From: Pseudacidovorax intermedius
GTDB lineage: Bacteria; Pseudomonadota; Gammaproteobacteria; Burkholderiales; Burkholderiaceae_C
Reading direction: 5' to 3'
Length of the DNA stretch: 64,000 bases
NCBI RefSeq assembly: GCF_001476815.1
Contig: NZ_LDSL01000004.1
Location: 1-64,000 of the forward strand
In this document: positions 26,508 to 36,251 of the stretch, piece by piece
How the letters are laid out: every line of letters starts with the position of its first letter
Position numbering within the stretch: the stretch's first letter is position 1
Translations under genes and position numbers: made by a program
Notes under the pieces: generated by a model
Told to the model about the DNA's origin: nothing
The model's database searches: none
Seen by the model: the letters and a program-made list of their open reading frames with translations, nothing else

Positions 26508-27266
26508 ATGCGCTTCGACGTCCTGACCCTTTTTCCCGAGCTGTTCGCGCCATTTCTGGCCAACGGCATCACCCGCCGCGCCTTCGCGTCGGGACAGGTG
26601 GACGTGCGCTTCTGGAACCCGCGCGATTTCGCCGAGGGCAACTACCGCCGCGTGGACGACCGTCCCTTCGGCGGCGGCCCCGGCATGGTCATGATGGCCG
26701 AGCCCATGGCCCGCTGCGCCGAGGCAGCCTTCGCCGACCGCGGCGCGCGTGCGCCGGTGGTGCTGTTCTCGCCCATCGGCGAGCCGCTGCGTCACGCCGC
26801 CGTGAGCGAATGGTCGGCGGGTCCCGGCGCGCTGCTGGTCTGCGGCCGCTACGAGGGGCTGGACCAGCGCTTCATCGACCGCTACGTCACGCACCAGATC
26901 AGCCTGGGCGACTTCGTGCTCTCCGGCGGCGAGCTGGCCGCGCTGGCGCTGCTGGACGCGGTAGCGCGCCTGCAGCCCGGCGTGCTCGGCGACGCCGACA
27001 GCCATGCGCAGGACAGCTTCAACCCCGCGCTCGACGGCCTGCTGGACTGCCCGCACTACACCCGGCCCGAGGTCTGGCAGGGCGAGGCCGTGCCGGCGCC
27101 GCTGATGTCGGGCCACCATGCCCAGATCGAGCGCTGGCGCCGCGAGCAGCGGCTGGCGATCACGGCGGCGCGGCGGCCGGAACTGATCGACGCGGCCCGC
27201 GCCGCGGGTCGGCTCCAGCCGCGCGACGAGCAGTTCTTGCAACAGCAGCCGCGCGACGCGCTATAA
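26508..27266 (+). CDS. trmD: tRNA (guanine-37-N1)-methyltransferase
   Basis: A 252-residue SPOUT-class enzyme that methylates G37 next to the anticodon with S-adenosylmethionine and so prevents frameshifts. Seen: [21 protein letters not shown] at the start, [61 protein letters not shown] (the trefoil-knot SAM site), then [14 protein letters not shown]. The ATG at 26508 begins the conserved domain. Its last codons overlap the -10 box of the rplS promoter. Confidence 0.96.
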   Translation: MRFDVLTLFPELFAPFLANGITRRAFASGQVDVRFWNPRDFAEGNYRRVDDRPFGGGPGMVMMAEPMARCAEAAFADRGARAPVVLFSPIGEPLRHAAVSEWSAGPGALLVCGRYEGLDQRFIDRYVTHQISLGDFVLSGGELAALALLDAVARLQPGVLGDADSHAQDSFNPALDGLLDCPHYTRPEVWQGEAVPAPLMSGHHAQIERWRREQRLAITAARRPELIDAARAAGRLQPRDEQFLQQQPRDAL

Positions 27267-27267
27267 T
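27237..27267 (+). promoter_or_regulatory. Candidate internal promoter for rplS
   Basis: TTGCAA (27237-27242) and TATAAT (27262-27267) with a 19-nt spacer; the -10 overlaps the trmD stop codon. It is followed by CGCGGGCTTTT, as at rpsP. It would give rplS its own transcript with a leader of about 140 nt. Confidence 0.6.
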
Positions 27268-27412
27268 CGCGGGCTTTTCCGATCCTCTGTCCGGCCGCGG
27301 CCCTCGTTCAGGAACCCCGCTTCCTGGTCCGGCGCCCTCCACGCACTGGCGTGCGAACCGGCACCGGCAGCCGCCTTCAGTGCAGCGCGGACACGATCCT
27401 TCGCAGGAAACC

Positions 27413-27799
<387 letters not shown>

Positions 27800-27847
27800 T
27801 CCGAGGCATGTCGGCGAGGCCAGTCCCTGTCCTCGCCGCCCGAACCG

Positions 27848-27870
27848 GGCCGCCTTCGGGCGGCCTTTTT
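27848..27870 (+). terminator. Rho-independent terminator after rplS
   Basis: GGCCGCC at 27848-27854 pairs with GGCGGCC at 27859-27865 (loop TTCG) and is followed by five T. It ends the rpsP-rplS operon. Confidence 0.92.
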
Positions 27871-27968
27871 CATGGCCGGGCCGCCGCGCCCGCGGGTTTT
27901 GCAGGGCGGCCCTGCCGTCCACCGCGCCGCCTGTGCCGCGGTGGCCTTCCTCAACGAAGCCGATTGCC

Positions 27969-28718
27969 GTGTCCCTGAGTCCCGATCCCCAACCTTCCGA
28001 CGCCGACGGGCATGCGCCGCCCGAGGTGGTCAACGCCGTCGCGCCGGTCGGCGCGGTGGTCGATCCGCGCGCGGTGCCGGTGGCCGGCGTCGACAGCGAC
28101 CTGCCCGCCGTGCCCGCCGAGCGCCTGTCCGCCGCCGCCCTGCGCGCCCGCTTCGCCGCGCCGCCGGTGTGGGCGGCCGAGGTGCGGCGCGAGCCCCGGC
28201 AGACCCGCCGCAGCCCGGCGCCCGCCGCCGTGCTCGTGCCCATCGTGCAGCGGGCCGAGCCCATGGTGCTGCTCACCGAGCGGGCCACGCGCATGTCCAC
28301 CCATTCGGGGCAGATCGCCTTTCCGGGCGGGCGCGTCGACCCGGGCGACGCCAGCATTGCCGATGCCGCATTGCGCGAGGCCTGGGAAGAGGTGGGCCTG
28401 GAAGCCGGCTTCGTCGAGGTGCTGGGCGAACTGCCCACCTACACGACCATCACCGCCTTCGTCGTCACGCCGGTGGTGGCGCTGGTGCAGCCCGGCTTCG
28501 TGCTGCGGCCCAATCCGGCGGAGGTGGCGGACGTGTTCGAGGTCCCGCTTGCCTTCCTGATGGATCCGGCCCACCACCGCCGCCACCGTGTGGACGACGG
28601 CAGCGGCCAGAGCCGCCATTTCTTCTCCATGCCCTACGACGACCACGGCCGCGAGCGCTACGTCTGGGGCGCGACGGCGGGCATGCTGCGCAACCTCTAC
28701 CGCTTCCTGTCGGCATGA
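27969..28718 (+). CDS. Nudix hydrolase, CoA pyrophosphatase type
   Basis: A hydrolase of about 249 residues resembling NudL/YeaB, which cleaves CoA and its esters to 3',5'-ADP and phosphopantetheine. Seen: the subfamily segment TERATRMSTHSGQIAFPGGRV and the Nudix box GGRVDPGD..ALREAWEEVGL, which holds the metal-binding glutamates, then ELPTYTTITAFVVTPVV. The N-terminal 85 residues are disordered and not conserved. The GTG at 27969 is chosen as the first start in the open frame after the rplS terminator; a shorter product is possible. Confidence 0.87.
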   Translation: MSLSPDPQPSDADGHAPPEVVNAVAPVGAVVDPRAVPVAGVDSDLPAVPAERLSAAALRARFAAPPVWAAEVRREPRQTRRSPAPAAVLVPIVQRAEPMVLLTERATRMSTHSGQIAFPGGRVDPGDASIADAALREAWEEVGLEAGFVEVLGELPTYTTITAFVVTPVVALVQPGFVLRPNPAEVADVFEVPLAFLMDPAHHRRHRVDDGSGQSRHFFSMPYDDHGRERYVWGATAGMLRNLYRFLSA

Positions 28719-28793
28719 GGGCGGCGGCTTGCCCGCAGACGCGCCGGCGGGCCGGCAGCCGCCGCGCGTGAAGCGCAGATTTATGATTCCTCG

Positions 28794-29792
28794 ATGAGCT
28801 TCTTTGCCATCCTGTGCGCGCTGCTGATCGAGCAGGTGCGACCGCTGGCGGCCGACAACCCGGCCTATGGCGCGGCCCTGTCGTGGACGCGCTGGACCAG
28901 CCGCAACTTCGACGCCGGCAAGCCGCAGCACGGATGGATCGCCTGGACGCTGGCGGTGGGCGCGCCCAGCCTGCTGGCGCTGGGCCTGCACTGGCTGCTG
29001 ATGCTCACGCTGGGCGCGCCGTTCGCGCTGATCTGGAGCGTGGGCGTGCTCTACGCCACGCTGGGCTTCCGCCAGTTCAGCCACCACTTCACCGAGATCC
29101 GCGACGCGCTGGACGTGGGCGACGAGGCGCTGGCGCGCAGCCTGCTCGCCCGCTGGCAGCGGGTGGACGCGGCCGAGCTGCCGCGCAGCGAGATCGTGCG
29201 CCACGTCATCGAGTATTCGGTGATTGCCGCCCATCGCCACGTGCTGGGCGTGCTCGCCTGGTTCTCGCTCGGGGCGCTGCTGGGCCTGGGGCCGGCGGGT
29301 GCGGTGTTCTACCGCATGAGCGAATTCGTGGGCCGCTACTGGGCCCACAAGCACAACGCCATGCGGCAGCCGGCGAGCGTGTGGGTGCAGCAGGCGGCCG
29401 CGCGGGCGTGGGTGGCCATCGACTGGCTGCCGGCGCGCATCACGGCCCTCGGCTTCGCGGTGGTGGGCAGCTTCGAGGAAGCCATCGACTGCTGGCGCAA
29501 CGATGCGCGCCGCTTCGCCGGCATCAACGACGGCGTGATCCTGGCGGCCACCTCGGGCGCGCTCAACGTGCGCCTGGGTGGCGAACAGCTGCGGCCCAGC
29601 CGCGGCGGCCTGGGCGATGCGCTCATGACCGAGACCGAACTGCCGGACGCCGGGCTGCTGGACGGCGGCCCGACGACGGGCCGCGAGCCGGAGCCCGGCC
29701 ACCTGCGCAGCGTGGTGGGCCTGGTGTGGCGCTCGGTGGTGCTGTGGATGCTGCTGCTGGCCCTGCTGACCCTGGCGCGATTGCTGGGGTAG
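28794..29792 (+). CDS. CbiB/CobD-family membrane protein
   Basis: A 332-residue protein with several hydrophobic segments (near residues 60-90, 150-180 and 310-330). It is similar to CbiB/CobD, the cobalamin-pathway enzyme that attaches the aminopropanol arm. Seen: the N-terminal FFAILCALLIEQVRPL and the late ATSGALNVRLGGEQ, like the AGALGVRLGG block of the family. No other cobalamin gene is in the window, and Burkholderiales carry such a stand-alone paralogue, so the reaction is uncertain. A -10-like TATGAT ends 6 nt before the ATG and no Shine-Dalgarno is seen. It lies upstream of hisC. Confidence 0.8.
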   Translation: MSFFAILCALLIEQVRPLAADNPAYGAALSWTRWTSRNFDAGKPQHGWIAWTLAVGAPSLLALGLHWLLMLTLGAPFALIWSVGVLYATLGFRQFSHHFTEIRDALDVGDEALARSLLARWQRVDAAELPRSEIVRHVIEYSVIAAHRHVLGVLAWFSLGALLGLGPAGAVFYRMSEFVGRYWAHKHNAMRQPASVWVQQAAARAWVAIDWLPARITALGFAVVGSFEEAIDCWRNDARRFAGINDGVILAATSGALNVRLGGEQLRPSRGGLGDALMTETELPDAGLLDGGPTTGREPEPGHLRSVVGLVWRSVVLWMLLLALLTLARLLG

Positions 29793-29798
29793 GAATGA

Positions 29799-29926
29799 GA
29801 CCACCCCGTTTGGACTTCCTCACTGCGTGTGGAAGTCCAATCCCCCTCGAGGGGCGCACCCGGCGGCCCGGCAAAGCCGGTTCCGCGGGTGCACTGGGAT
29901 GGCCTGCTCCGCGGCCGTTCGATCTT
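29799..29926 (+). repeat. Dispersed intergenic hairpin element, copy C
   Basis: This copy fills most of the gap between the CbiB-like gene and hisC. It starts GACCACCCCGTTT as copy A does, and has an extra perfect 10-bp hairpin (29810-29819 with 29831-29840). The core follows (GCACCCGGCGG, CCGGC-AAA-GCCGG, CCGCGGGTGC) and then the tail GGCCTGCTCCGCGGCC. Confidence 0.85.
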
Positions 29927-29985
29927 GGGACCGCGCCGGTTTTCTGCGGCGCGGGTGACGCGCGGCGCCTTCGAAAAAAACTGAG

Positions 29986-31074
29986 ATGTCTACGCTGACC
30001 TCCTCCCCCTTCTGGAGCCCGCTCGCGGCAGGGCTGTCGCCCTATGAGCCCGGCGAGCAGCCGCACATCGCGGACCTGGTCAAGCTCAACACCAACGAGC
30101 ATCCCGCCGCGCCGTCGCCGCGGGTGGTGGCGGCCATCACCGAGGCGGCGCGCGACGGGCTGCAGCGCTACCCCGATCCGGAGTCCACGCGACTGCGCGG
30201 CGCCATCGCCCGCCGCCATGGCCTGAAGCCCGAGCAGGTGTTCGTGGGCAACGGCTCGGACGAGGTGCTGGGCCATGCCTTCCTGGCCTTCTTCCAGCGG
30301 CCGCAGCCGCTGCTCTTTCCGGACGTCACCTACAGCTTCTACCGCGTCTGGGCGCAATTGCACGGCATCGCGGCCGAACTGCTGCCGGTGGACGACGGCC
30401 TGCGCATCGACATCGACGCCCTGGCGCAGCGGGCCGCCCAGGGTTGCGCCGGCGTGGTCGTCGCCAACCCGAACGCGCCCACGGGCATCGGCCTGCCGCT
30501 GCCGGCCATCGCGCGGCTGCTGCGGGCCTGCCCTGACCGCGTGGTGCTGGTGGACGAGGCCTACGTGGACTTCGGCGGCGAAAGCGCCACGGCGCTGATC
30601 GACGCGCATCCGAACCTGCTGGTGGTGCAGACGCTGTCCAAGTCGCGCGCGCTGGCCGGGCTGCGGGTGGGCTTCGCGCTGGGCCAGGCGGGGCTGATCG
30701 CGGGGCTCGCGCGCGTCAAGAACAGCTTCAATTCCTATCCGCTGGACCGGCTGGCCCAGGCCGGCGCCCAGGCCGCCATCGAGGACGAGGACTGGTTCGC
30801 GCGCCAGTGCCGCGAGGTGATGAACACCCGCGAGGGCCTGACGCTGCAGCTCGAAGACCTGGGCTTCCAGGTCCTGCCCTCGCAGGCCAATTTCGTCTTC
30901 GTGCGGCATCCGGCACGCGATGCCCGCGAACTGGCGGCGGCGCTGCGGGCGCGTGCGGTGCTGGTGCGGCATTTCCGCCAGCCGCGCATAGAGCAGTGGC
31001 TGCGCATCAGCATCGGCAGCCGCGCGCAGTGCGCGGCGCTGGTGGAGGCGCTGCAGGCGATCCTGGAAGGGTGA
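29986..31074 (+). CDS. hisC: Histidinol-phosphate aminotransferase
   Basis: A 362-residue class I/II PLP enzyme that converts imidazole-acetol phosphate and glutamate to histidinol phosphate. Seen: VKLNTNEHPAAPSPRV, VFVGNGSDEVLGHAF (cofactor phosphate loop), VVVANPNAPTGIGL, VLVDEAYVDFGG, and the PLP lysine in VQTLSKSRALAGLRVGFALG with Arg in NSFNSYPLDRLAQAGA. It is not beside other his genes here and may be a second hisC paralogue. A role with aromatic amino acids is also possible for such paralogues. Confidence 0.9.
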   Translation: MSTLTSSPFWSPLAAGLSPYEPGEQPHIADLVKLNTNEHPAAPSPRVVAAITEAARDGLQRYPDPESTRLRGAIARRHGLKPEQVFVGNGSDEVLGHAFLAFFQRPQPLLFPDVTYSFYRVWAQLHGIAAELLPVDDGLRIDIDALAQRAAQGCAGVVVANPNAPTGIGLPLPAIARLLRACPDRVVLVDEAYVDFGGESATALIDAHPNLLVVQTLSKSRALAGLRVGFALGQAGLIAGLARVKNSFNSYPLDRLAQAGAQAAIEDEDWFARQCREVMNTREGLTLQLEDLGFQVLPSQANFVFVRHPARDARELAAALRARAVLVRHFRQPRIEQWLRISIGSRAQCAALVEALQAILEG

Positions 31075-31104
31075 ACGCGGCCGCGCACGGGCGCGTGCCG
31101 GTGG

Positions 31105-32064
31105 TCAGTACGACGGCGGCCGGCTCAGCTCGTCGAAGAGCTCGTTGTAGATGCGGTAGCGCATGGCGCTGATGTCGGCGTCGCTGGGCGGCGCTGCCCC
31201 TTCGACATGGGCGATCACGCCGCAGCCGGGCTCGTGCCGGTGCGTGCAGTTGTAGAAGCGGCATTCGCCGGTGTGGGCCGCGATGTCGGGCATGAGCGCC
31301 GGCAACTGCGTGGGTTCGATGTGGTTCAGGCCGAATTCCTGGAAGCCCGGCGAGTCGATCAGCGCCGTGCCCGCGGCCTTGTCCATCCAGTACCAGGTGG
31401 TGGTGGTGGTGGTGTGGCGGCCCGAATTGAGGGCTTGCGAGATTTCGCCCGTCTGCGCCAGCGCGCCGGGCACGAGGCGGTTGACCAGCGTGCTCTTGCC
31501 CACGCCCGAGGGGCCGAGGATGAGGGTGGTGCGGCCGGCCAGTTCGGCCTCCACGGCGGCCAGGCCCGGTGCGTCGGCGCCTTCCAGCGACAGCGGCAGC
31601 ACCGCATAGCCCATGCGCCGGTAGGGCGCCAGCCGCTCCCATGCGCGGCCGAACAGCTCGGCCAGATCGCTCTTGTTGAGCACGATCAGCGCGCGGATGT
31701 GCTGCGCCTCGGCCGCGATCAGCGCGCGGGTCAGCTGGTGCTCGGAGAAATCGGGTTCGGCCGCCACCAGCAGCAGGATCTGGTCGAGGTTGGCGGCGAA
31801 GGACTTGGTGCGGATCTCGTCCTGGCGGTAGAAGAGGTTGCGGCGCTCGTCGACGCGCTCGATGGTGCCTTCGTCGGCGGTGGGCTGCCATTGCACGCGG
31901 TCGCCGACCACGGCCTGGCTCTTCTTGCCGCGCGGATGGCAGATGCGGCGCTCGCCGTCGGGCGTCTCCACCAGGCAATGGCGGCCGTGGCTGCCGACCA
32001 CCAGGCCTGCGCGCGCCGTGCCGCTGGCCGGCGCACCCGCTGCTGCAGCTTTGCCGCGGCCCAC
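31105..32064 (-). CDS. rsgA: Ribosome small-subunit-dependent GTPase RsgA
   Basis: A 319-residue circularly permuted GTPase that checks late 30S assembly and releases RbfA. Seen: an N-terminal OB fold (RAGLVVGSHGRHCLVETPDGERRICHPRG), the G4-G1-G3 order with LNKSDL, then ILGPSGVGKSTLVNRL, TTTTTWYWM and DSPGFQEFGL, and a C-terminal zinc-knuckle CRFYNCTHRHEPGC. The GTG at 32064 is used. It starts 10 nt after the M48 peptidase gene, so the two are co-transcribed, and it is convergent with hisC. Confidence 0.95.
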   Translation of the reverse strand: MGRGKAAAAGAPASGTARAGLVVGSHGRHCLVETPDGERRICHPRGKKSQAVVGDRVQWQPTADEGTIERVDERRNLFYRQDEIRTKSFAANLDQILLLVAAEPDFSEHQLTRALIAAEAQHIRALIVLNKSDLAELFGRAWERLAPYRRMGYAVLPLSLEGADAPGLAAVEAELAGRTTLILGPSGVGKSTLVNRLVPGALAQTGEISQALNSGRHTTTTTTWYWMDKAAGTALIDSPGFQEFGLNHIEPTQLPALMPDIAAHTGECRFYNCTHRHEPGCGVIAHVEGAAPPSDADISAMRYRIYNELFDELSRPPSY

Positions 32065-32074
32065 GCTGCCGCCT

Positions 32075-33349
32075 TCAGGCGGCGGCCGCGGCCGCGCCCT
32101 GCAGCCGCGCCAGGCGCTGGGCGGCCGGCGGGTGGGAATAGTAGAAGCCGACGTAGATCGGGTCGGGCGTCAGCGTCGAGGCGTTGTCCTGGTGCAGCTT
32201 GAGTAGCGCGCGGGCCAGGTCGGCGCCATCGGCATGGGCGGCGGCGAAGGCATCGGCCTCGAACTCATCGCGGCGCGAGGACCGCGCCATCAGCGGGGAG
32301 ACGAAGAAGCCGAACACCGGCACCACCAGCATGAACAACAGCAGCGCCAGCGCATCGTTGGGCGCCGCCATGTGCGGCCGCACGCCCAGGCCGGTGTAGA
32401 ACCAGGCCTGCGCGGAAAGCCAACCCAGCAGCGCGAAAGCCGCCAGGCTCAGCACCAGCATCAGGCCCATGCGGCGGGCGATGTGGCGGTGCTTGAAGTG
32501 GCCCAGTTCGTGGGCCAGCACCGCCTCCACCTCGCCCGGGGTCAACTGGCGCAGCAGGGTGTCGAAGAAGACGACGCGCTTGGCGCGGCCGAAGCCGGTG
32601 AAGTAGGCATTGGCATGCGCGCTGCGGCGGCTGCCGTCCATGACGAACAGGCCCTTGGCGGCAAAGCCGCAGCGGGCCATGAGCGCCTGCACGCGCTCGC
32701 GCAGCGGGGCGTCTTCCAGCGGCGCGAACTTGTTGAACAGCGGCGCGATCCAGGTCGGCACGATGAACTGCAGCAGCAGCGTCCAGCCGGCCAGTGCGAC
32801 CCAGGCCCACAGCCACCACAGCGGCCCTGCCGCGCCCATCAGCCACAGCACCAGCGCGGCCAGCGGCAGGCCCAGCGCCACGCCGACGGCGGTGCCCTTG
32901 AGCAGGTCGGCCAGCCACAGGCCAGGCGTCATCTTGTTGAAGCCGAAGCGCTCTTCCAGCCGGAAGGTCTGCCACCAGGTGAAGGGCAGGTCGATCAGCC
33001 CGCCGATCAGGCTGAAGGCGCCCAGCAGTGCCAGCTGCTGCAGCAGGCCGGCGCCCAGCCAGGCGGCCAGCGCCTTGTCCAGCAGGTCCAGGCCGCCCAG
33101 CAGCGTCCAGCCCACGAGCACCGCGGCGCCCCAGGCCGCCTCGACCATGCCGAAGCGCATGCGCGCCAGCGTGTAGTCGGCCGCCTTGCGGTGGGCCGCC
33201 AGGTCGATGGTGCCGGCGAAAGGGGCGGGCACGGCGTCGCGGTGGCGGGCCACATGACGCACCTGCCGCGCCGCGAGCCAGAAGCGGACCAGCAGCCCGG
33301 CCACCAGGGCCAGGGCGAAGACGAGCGTGAAAGCGAGAGAGGCGGACAT
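32075..33349 (-). CDS. M48 family (Ste24-like) membrane metallopeptidase
   Basis: A 424-residue polytopic zinc protease of the CAAX prenyl protease 1/Ste24 type. Seen: multiple N-terminal helices from [19 protein letters not shown], an [21 protein letters not shown] loop typical of Ste24, and the zinc site [10 protein letters not shown] with the third ligand in [12 protein letters not shown]. Bacteria lack farnesylated CAAX proteins, so it probably acts in membrane-protein quality control. It is upstream of rsgA (10-nt gap) and divergent from orn. Confidence 0.9.
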   Translation of the reverse strand: MSASLAFTLVFALALVAGLLVRFWLAARQVRHVARHRDAVPAPFAGTIDLAAHRKAADYTLARMRFGMVEAAWGAAVLVGWTLLGGLDLLDKALAAWLGAGLLQQLALLGAFSLIGGLIDLPFTWWQTFRLEERFGFNKMTPGLWLADLLKGTAVGVALGLPLAALVLWLMGAAGPLWWLWAWVALAGWTLLLQFIVPTWIAPLFNKFAPLEDAPLRERVQALMARCGFAAKGLFVMDGSRRSAHANAYFTGFGRAKRVVFFDTLLRQLTPGEVEAVLAHELGHFKHRHIARRMGLMLVLSLAAFALLGWLSAQAWFYTGLGVRPHMAAPNDALALLLFMLVVPVFGFFVSPLMARSSRRDEFEADAFAAAHADGADLARALLKLHQDNASTLTPDPIYVGFYYSHPPAAQRLARLQGAAAAAA

Positions 33350-33418
33350 GCGCGGGCGAGTGTAGTGGGCACCTGCGCGCCCCACGGGCGACGCCGTCGT
33401 CTGGGCGAGAATGCCCCG

Positions 33419-34003
33419 ATGTCCGCCCCCCAAGCCACCCCTGCCCAAGCCCTGCCCAAGAGCGACCAGAACCTCGTCTGGCTCGACTGCGAGATGAGCG
33501 GGCTCGACCCCGAGAAGGAACGCCTGCTCGAGATCGCCGTCGTCGTCACCAGCCCCGACCTCGCCACGCGCGTTGACGGCCCGGTGCTCGTGGTGCACCA
33601 GAGCGAGGCCGTGCTCGACGGCATGGACGCCTGGAACAAGGGCACCCATGGCCGCAGCGGCCTGATCGACAAGGTGCGTGCCTCCACCCTCGACGAAGCC
33701 GCGGCCGAGCAGCAGCTCATCGACTTCATCGCGCGCTACGTGCCGCGCAGCGGCTCGCCCATGTGCGGCAACACCATCGGCCAGGACCGCCGCTTCCTCG
33801 TCAGGTACATGCCGCGGCTGGAGGCCTACTTCCACTACCGCAACCTGGACGTCAGCACGCTCAAGGAACTGGCCAAGCGCTGGAAGCCGGCCGCCTATGC
33901 CGCCTTCAAGAAGCAGCAGGCCCACACCGCACTGGCCGACGTGCACGAATCCATCGACGAACTGCTGCACTACCGCGACACCTTCCTGCGGCTGGAAGAT
34001 TGA
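33419..34003 (+). CDS. orn: Oligoribonuclease
   Basis: A 194-residue DEDDh 3'-5' exoribonuclease that degrades 2-5-nt RNA remnants and pGpG to mononucleotides. Seen: [22 protein letters not shown] (first D and E), [17 protein letters not shown] (second D), [16 protein letters not shown] and the [14 protein letters not shown] end with H and D. The ATG at 33419 follows a -10-like GAGAAT by 6 nt and lacks a Shine-Dalgarno. The N-terminus has an extra disordered 15 residues. It is divergent from the M48 gene. Confidence 0.96.
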   Translation: MSAPQATPAQALPKSDQNLVWLDCEMSGLDPEKERLLEIAVVVTSPDLATRVDGPVLVVHQSEAVLDGMDAWNKGTHGRSGLIDKVRASTLDEAAAEQQLIDFIARYVPRSGSPMCGNTIGQDRRFLVRYMPRLEAYFHYRNLDVSTLKELAKRWKPAAYAAFKKQQAHTALADVHESIDELLHYRDTFLRLED

Positions 34004-34021
34004 ACGCGTCGGCAGTGAGGA

Positions 34022-34271
34022 TTAGGCAAAACCCTCGCTCCATGCCATAATCGCTGGCTCGCCTCAAAAAACATGGCGAGTTTGCGCATCTCCCTTCTTG
34101 CACATTGGTCGGCGGCTCCCGCTTCAGGCGGAACAGCTCGATGAACCCGACCACGGCGCCCTGATCCTCACCCGGATCGCCACGCGCCGATCGTCGTTGG
34201 ATGGTTGATGTTTTTCTGAACCTCCAACGTGCCTGCCCCCACGGGGCGGCGTGCGTTCACGATCAGTTTTT
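34022..34271 (+). promoter_or_regulatory. Promoter and structured leader of the DEAD-box helicase gene
   Basis: An extended -10 (TG-C-CATAAT, 34043-34051) has a weak -35 TTAGGC 18 nt upstream. The transcript would start near 34058 and run about 215 nt before the ATG. The leader holds two hairpins: TTGGATGGTT (34197-34206) with AACCTCCAA (34219-34227), and GCCTGCCCC (34231-34239) with GGGGCGGC (34243-34250). No open reading frame or Shine-Dalgarno is visible before the ATG. Leader-based control, as in cold-shock or self-limiting helicase genes, is likely but inferred. Confidence 0.6.
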
Positions 34272-36224
34272 ATGACCGACTCCCTGCATGAGCAGGGCGC
34301 AGCCGCGCCTTCGCTCGACCTTTCCCTTTCCACCGACACCGTGGCCGAAGGCCGCAACGATGCGCCCGAGGCCGTGCTGGCCGACGGCATCGCTGCCGAA
34401 GCCGTCGTGCCCGAGGGCCCGCATCCCTTCGCCGAACTGGGCCTGGCGCCCGAGCTCGTCGCCGCCGTGCGCGACCTGGGCTACACCGAGCCCACCGCCG
34501 TTCAGACCAAGGCCATCCCCATGGCCATGCCCGGCAACGAAGAGCAGGACGCGAGCGCGGCCGGCTTCGTCGACCTGATGGTCTCCAGCCAGACCGGCAG
34601 CGGCAAGACCGCCGCCTTCCTGCTGCCCGTGCTGCACACGCTGCTGCTGCAGCAGCAGCGCGAGGAAGCCGAGGCCAAGGCCGAGCACGCCCGCCTGGCG
34701 GCCGAAGCCGCCGCCCGCGGCGAAGCGCCGCCCAAGAAGCCGCGCCGCGTCAATCCCACGCAGTCGCGCAACTTCAAGGCCGCCGTTCCCGGCGCGCTGG
34801 TGCTGTGCCCCACGCGCGAGCTGGCCCAGCAGGTGGCCCATGACGCCATCGAGCTGGTGCGCCACTGCCGCGGCCTGCGCATCGCCAACGTGGTGGGCGG
34901 CATTCCCTACCAGCTGCAGATCGCCCGCCTGCAGAACGCCAACCTGGTCGTGGCCACGCCCGGCCGCCTGCTGGACCTGCAGCGCTCCATGCAGATCAAG
35001 CTGGACCAGGTGCGCTTCCTCGTCGTCGACGAGGCCGACCGCATGCTGGACCTGGGTTTCGCCGACGACCTGGCCGAGATCAACCAGCTGACCATCCAGC
35101 GCCAGCAGACCATGATGTTCAGCGCGACCTTCGCGCCGCGCATCCAGCAGCTGGCCGCCCGCGTCATGCGCGAGCCGCGCAAGGTGCAGATCGACAGCCC
35201 GCAGCAGAAGCACGCCAACATCCGCCAGGTGCTGCACTGGGCCGACCACGCCACGCACAAGCGTGCGCTGCTCGACCACTGGCTGCGCGACACCGCCATC
35301 CAGCAGGCCGTGGTGTTCGCCAGCACGCAGATCGAATGCGACGGCCTCGCCAACGACCTGCAGCAGGCCGGCTTCTCCGCCGTGGCGCTGCACGGTGCCT
35401 TGAGCCAGGGCCTGCGCAACCGCCGCCTGATGGCGCTGCGCAACGGCCAGGTGCAGATTCTGGTCGCCACCGACGTTGCCGCCCGCGGCATCGACGTGCC
35501 CAGCATCAGCCACGTCTTCAACTTCGGCCTGCCGATGAAGTCGGAGGACTACACCCACCGCATCGGCCGCACCGGCCGTGCGGGCCGCGACGGCATCGCC
35601 GTCACCTTCGCCGAATTCCGCGACCAGCGCCGCATCTTCGACATCGAAGCCTTCACCAAGCAGCCCTTCCAGGCCGAGGTGATCGAGGGCATGGAGCCGA
35701 CGCGCCGTGCGCCCACGGCCCAGCCGCCGCGCGGCGGTGCCGGCCGTGGCCGTGGCGCTCCTGGCGGCCGCCAGGGCGACGACCGTCGCCGCTCCTCCGG
35801 TTTCGCCGGTGGTGGCCGTGCGTCTGGCTGGGGCGAGTCGTCCTACGGTGACCGCCAGGGCGGCCAGCGTTCCCAGGGCTTCGACGGCGGTCGCGCAGGC
35901 GGCTTCGGCGGTCCGCGCCCGCAGGGTGGCGGCGAAGGCTTCGGTGGCGGCCATCGCGGCCACAACGAGGGCTTCGGTGGCCAGCAGCGTGGCCACGGCC
36001 ACGGTGAAGGTTTCGGCGGCGGCTACCGTGGCCGCAGCAACGAAGGCTTCGGCGCACCGCGCGGCCATGGCGAAGGCTTCGCCGGCCCGCGCTCGCACGG
36101 CGATGCGCGCCGCCCGGCCCCCGCCGGTCGCGATGGCCGGGATGCCCGTTCGTCCGAAGGCCCGCGCGGCAACGGCGGCAAGCCTTTTGCAGGTCGCGCC
36201 TTTGTTCCCCGTAGCCGCGGCTGA
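34272..36224 (+). CDS. DEAD-box ATP-dependent RNA helicase (RhlE/DeaD type)
   Basis: A 650-residue RNA helicase. Seen: the Q motif PTAVQTKAIPMAMPG, motif I SSQTGSGKTAAF, PTRELAQQ, ATPGRLLD, DEAD as VVDEADRMLDLGF, SAT in MFSATFAPRI, and motif VI HRIGRTGRAGR. An unusual insert of about 50 residues rich in charged residues and alanine (EEAEAKAEHARLAAEAAARG) splits the first RecA domain after motif I. The C-terminal about 170 residues are a glycine/arginine-rich tail with repeated GFGG and RG units, typical of RNA-binding tails. It has a long leader and is followed within 30 nt by tRNA-Ile. Confidence 0.93.
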   Translation: MTDSLHEQGAAAPSLDLSLSTDTVAEGRNDAPEAVLADGIAAEAVVPEGPHPFAELGLAPELVAAVRDLGYTEPTAVQTKAIPMAMPGNEEQDASAAGFVDLMVSSQTGSGKTAAFLLPVLHTLLLQQQREEAEAKAEHARLAAEAAARGEAPPKKPRRVNPTQSRNFKAAVPGALVLCPTRELAQQVAHDAIELVRHCRGLRIANVVGGIPYQLQIARLQNANLVVATPGRLLDLQRSMQIKLDQVRFLVVDEADRMLDLGFADDLAEINQLTIQRQQTMMFSATFAPRIQQLAARVMREPRKVQIDSPQQKHANIRQVLHWADHATHKRALLDHWLRDTAIQQAVVFASTQIECDGLANDLQQAGFSAVALHGALSQGLRNRRLMALRNGQVQILVATDVAARGIDVPSISHVFNFGLPMKSEDYTHRIGRTGRAGRDGIAVTFAEFRDQRRIFDIEAFTKQPFQAEVIEGMEPTRRAPTAQPPRGGAGRGRGAPGGRQGDDRRRSSGFAGGGRASGWGESSYGDRQGGQRSQGFDGGRAGGFGGPRPQGGGEGFGGGHRGHNEGFGGQQRGHGHGEGFGGGYRGRSNEGFGAPRGHGEGFAGPRSHGDARRPAPAGRDGRDARSSEGPRGNGGKPFAGRAFVPRSRG

Positions 36225-36231
36225 AAATCTG

Positions 36232-36240
36232 TGCCATAAT
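36232..36240 (+). promoter_or_regulatory. Extended -10 promoter of tRNA-Ile
   Basis: TG-C-CATAAT sits 11 nt before the mature tRNA 5' end, just after the helicase stop codon. It has the same extended -10 as the helicase promoter. No -35 is visible. Confidence 0.55.
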
Positions 36241-36251
36241 CTCATCTCTTC

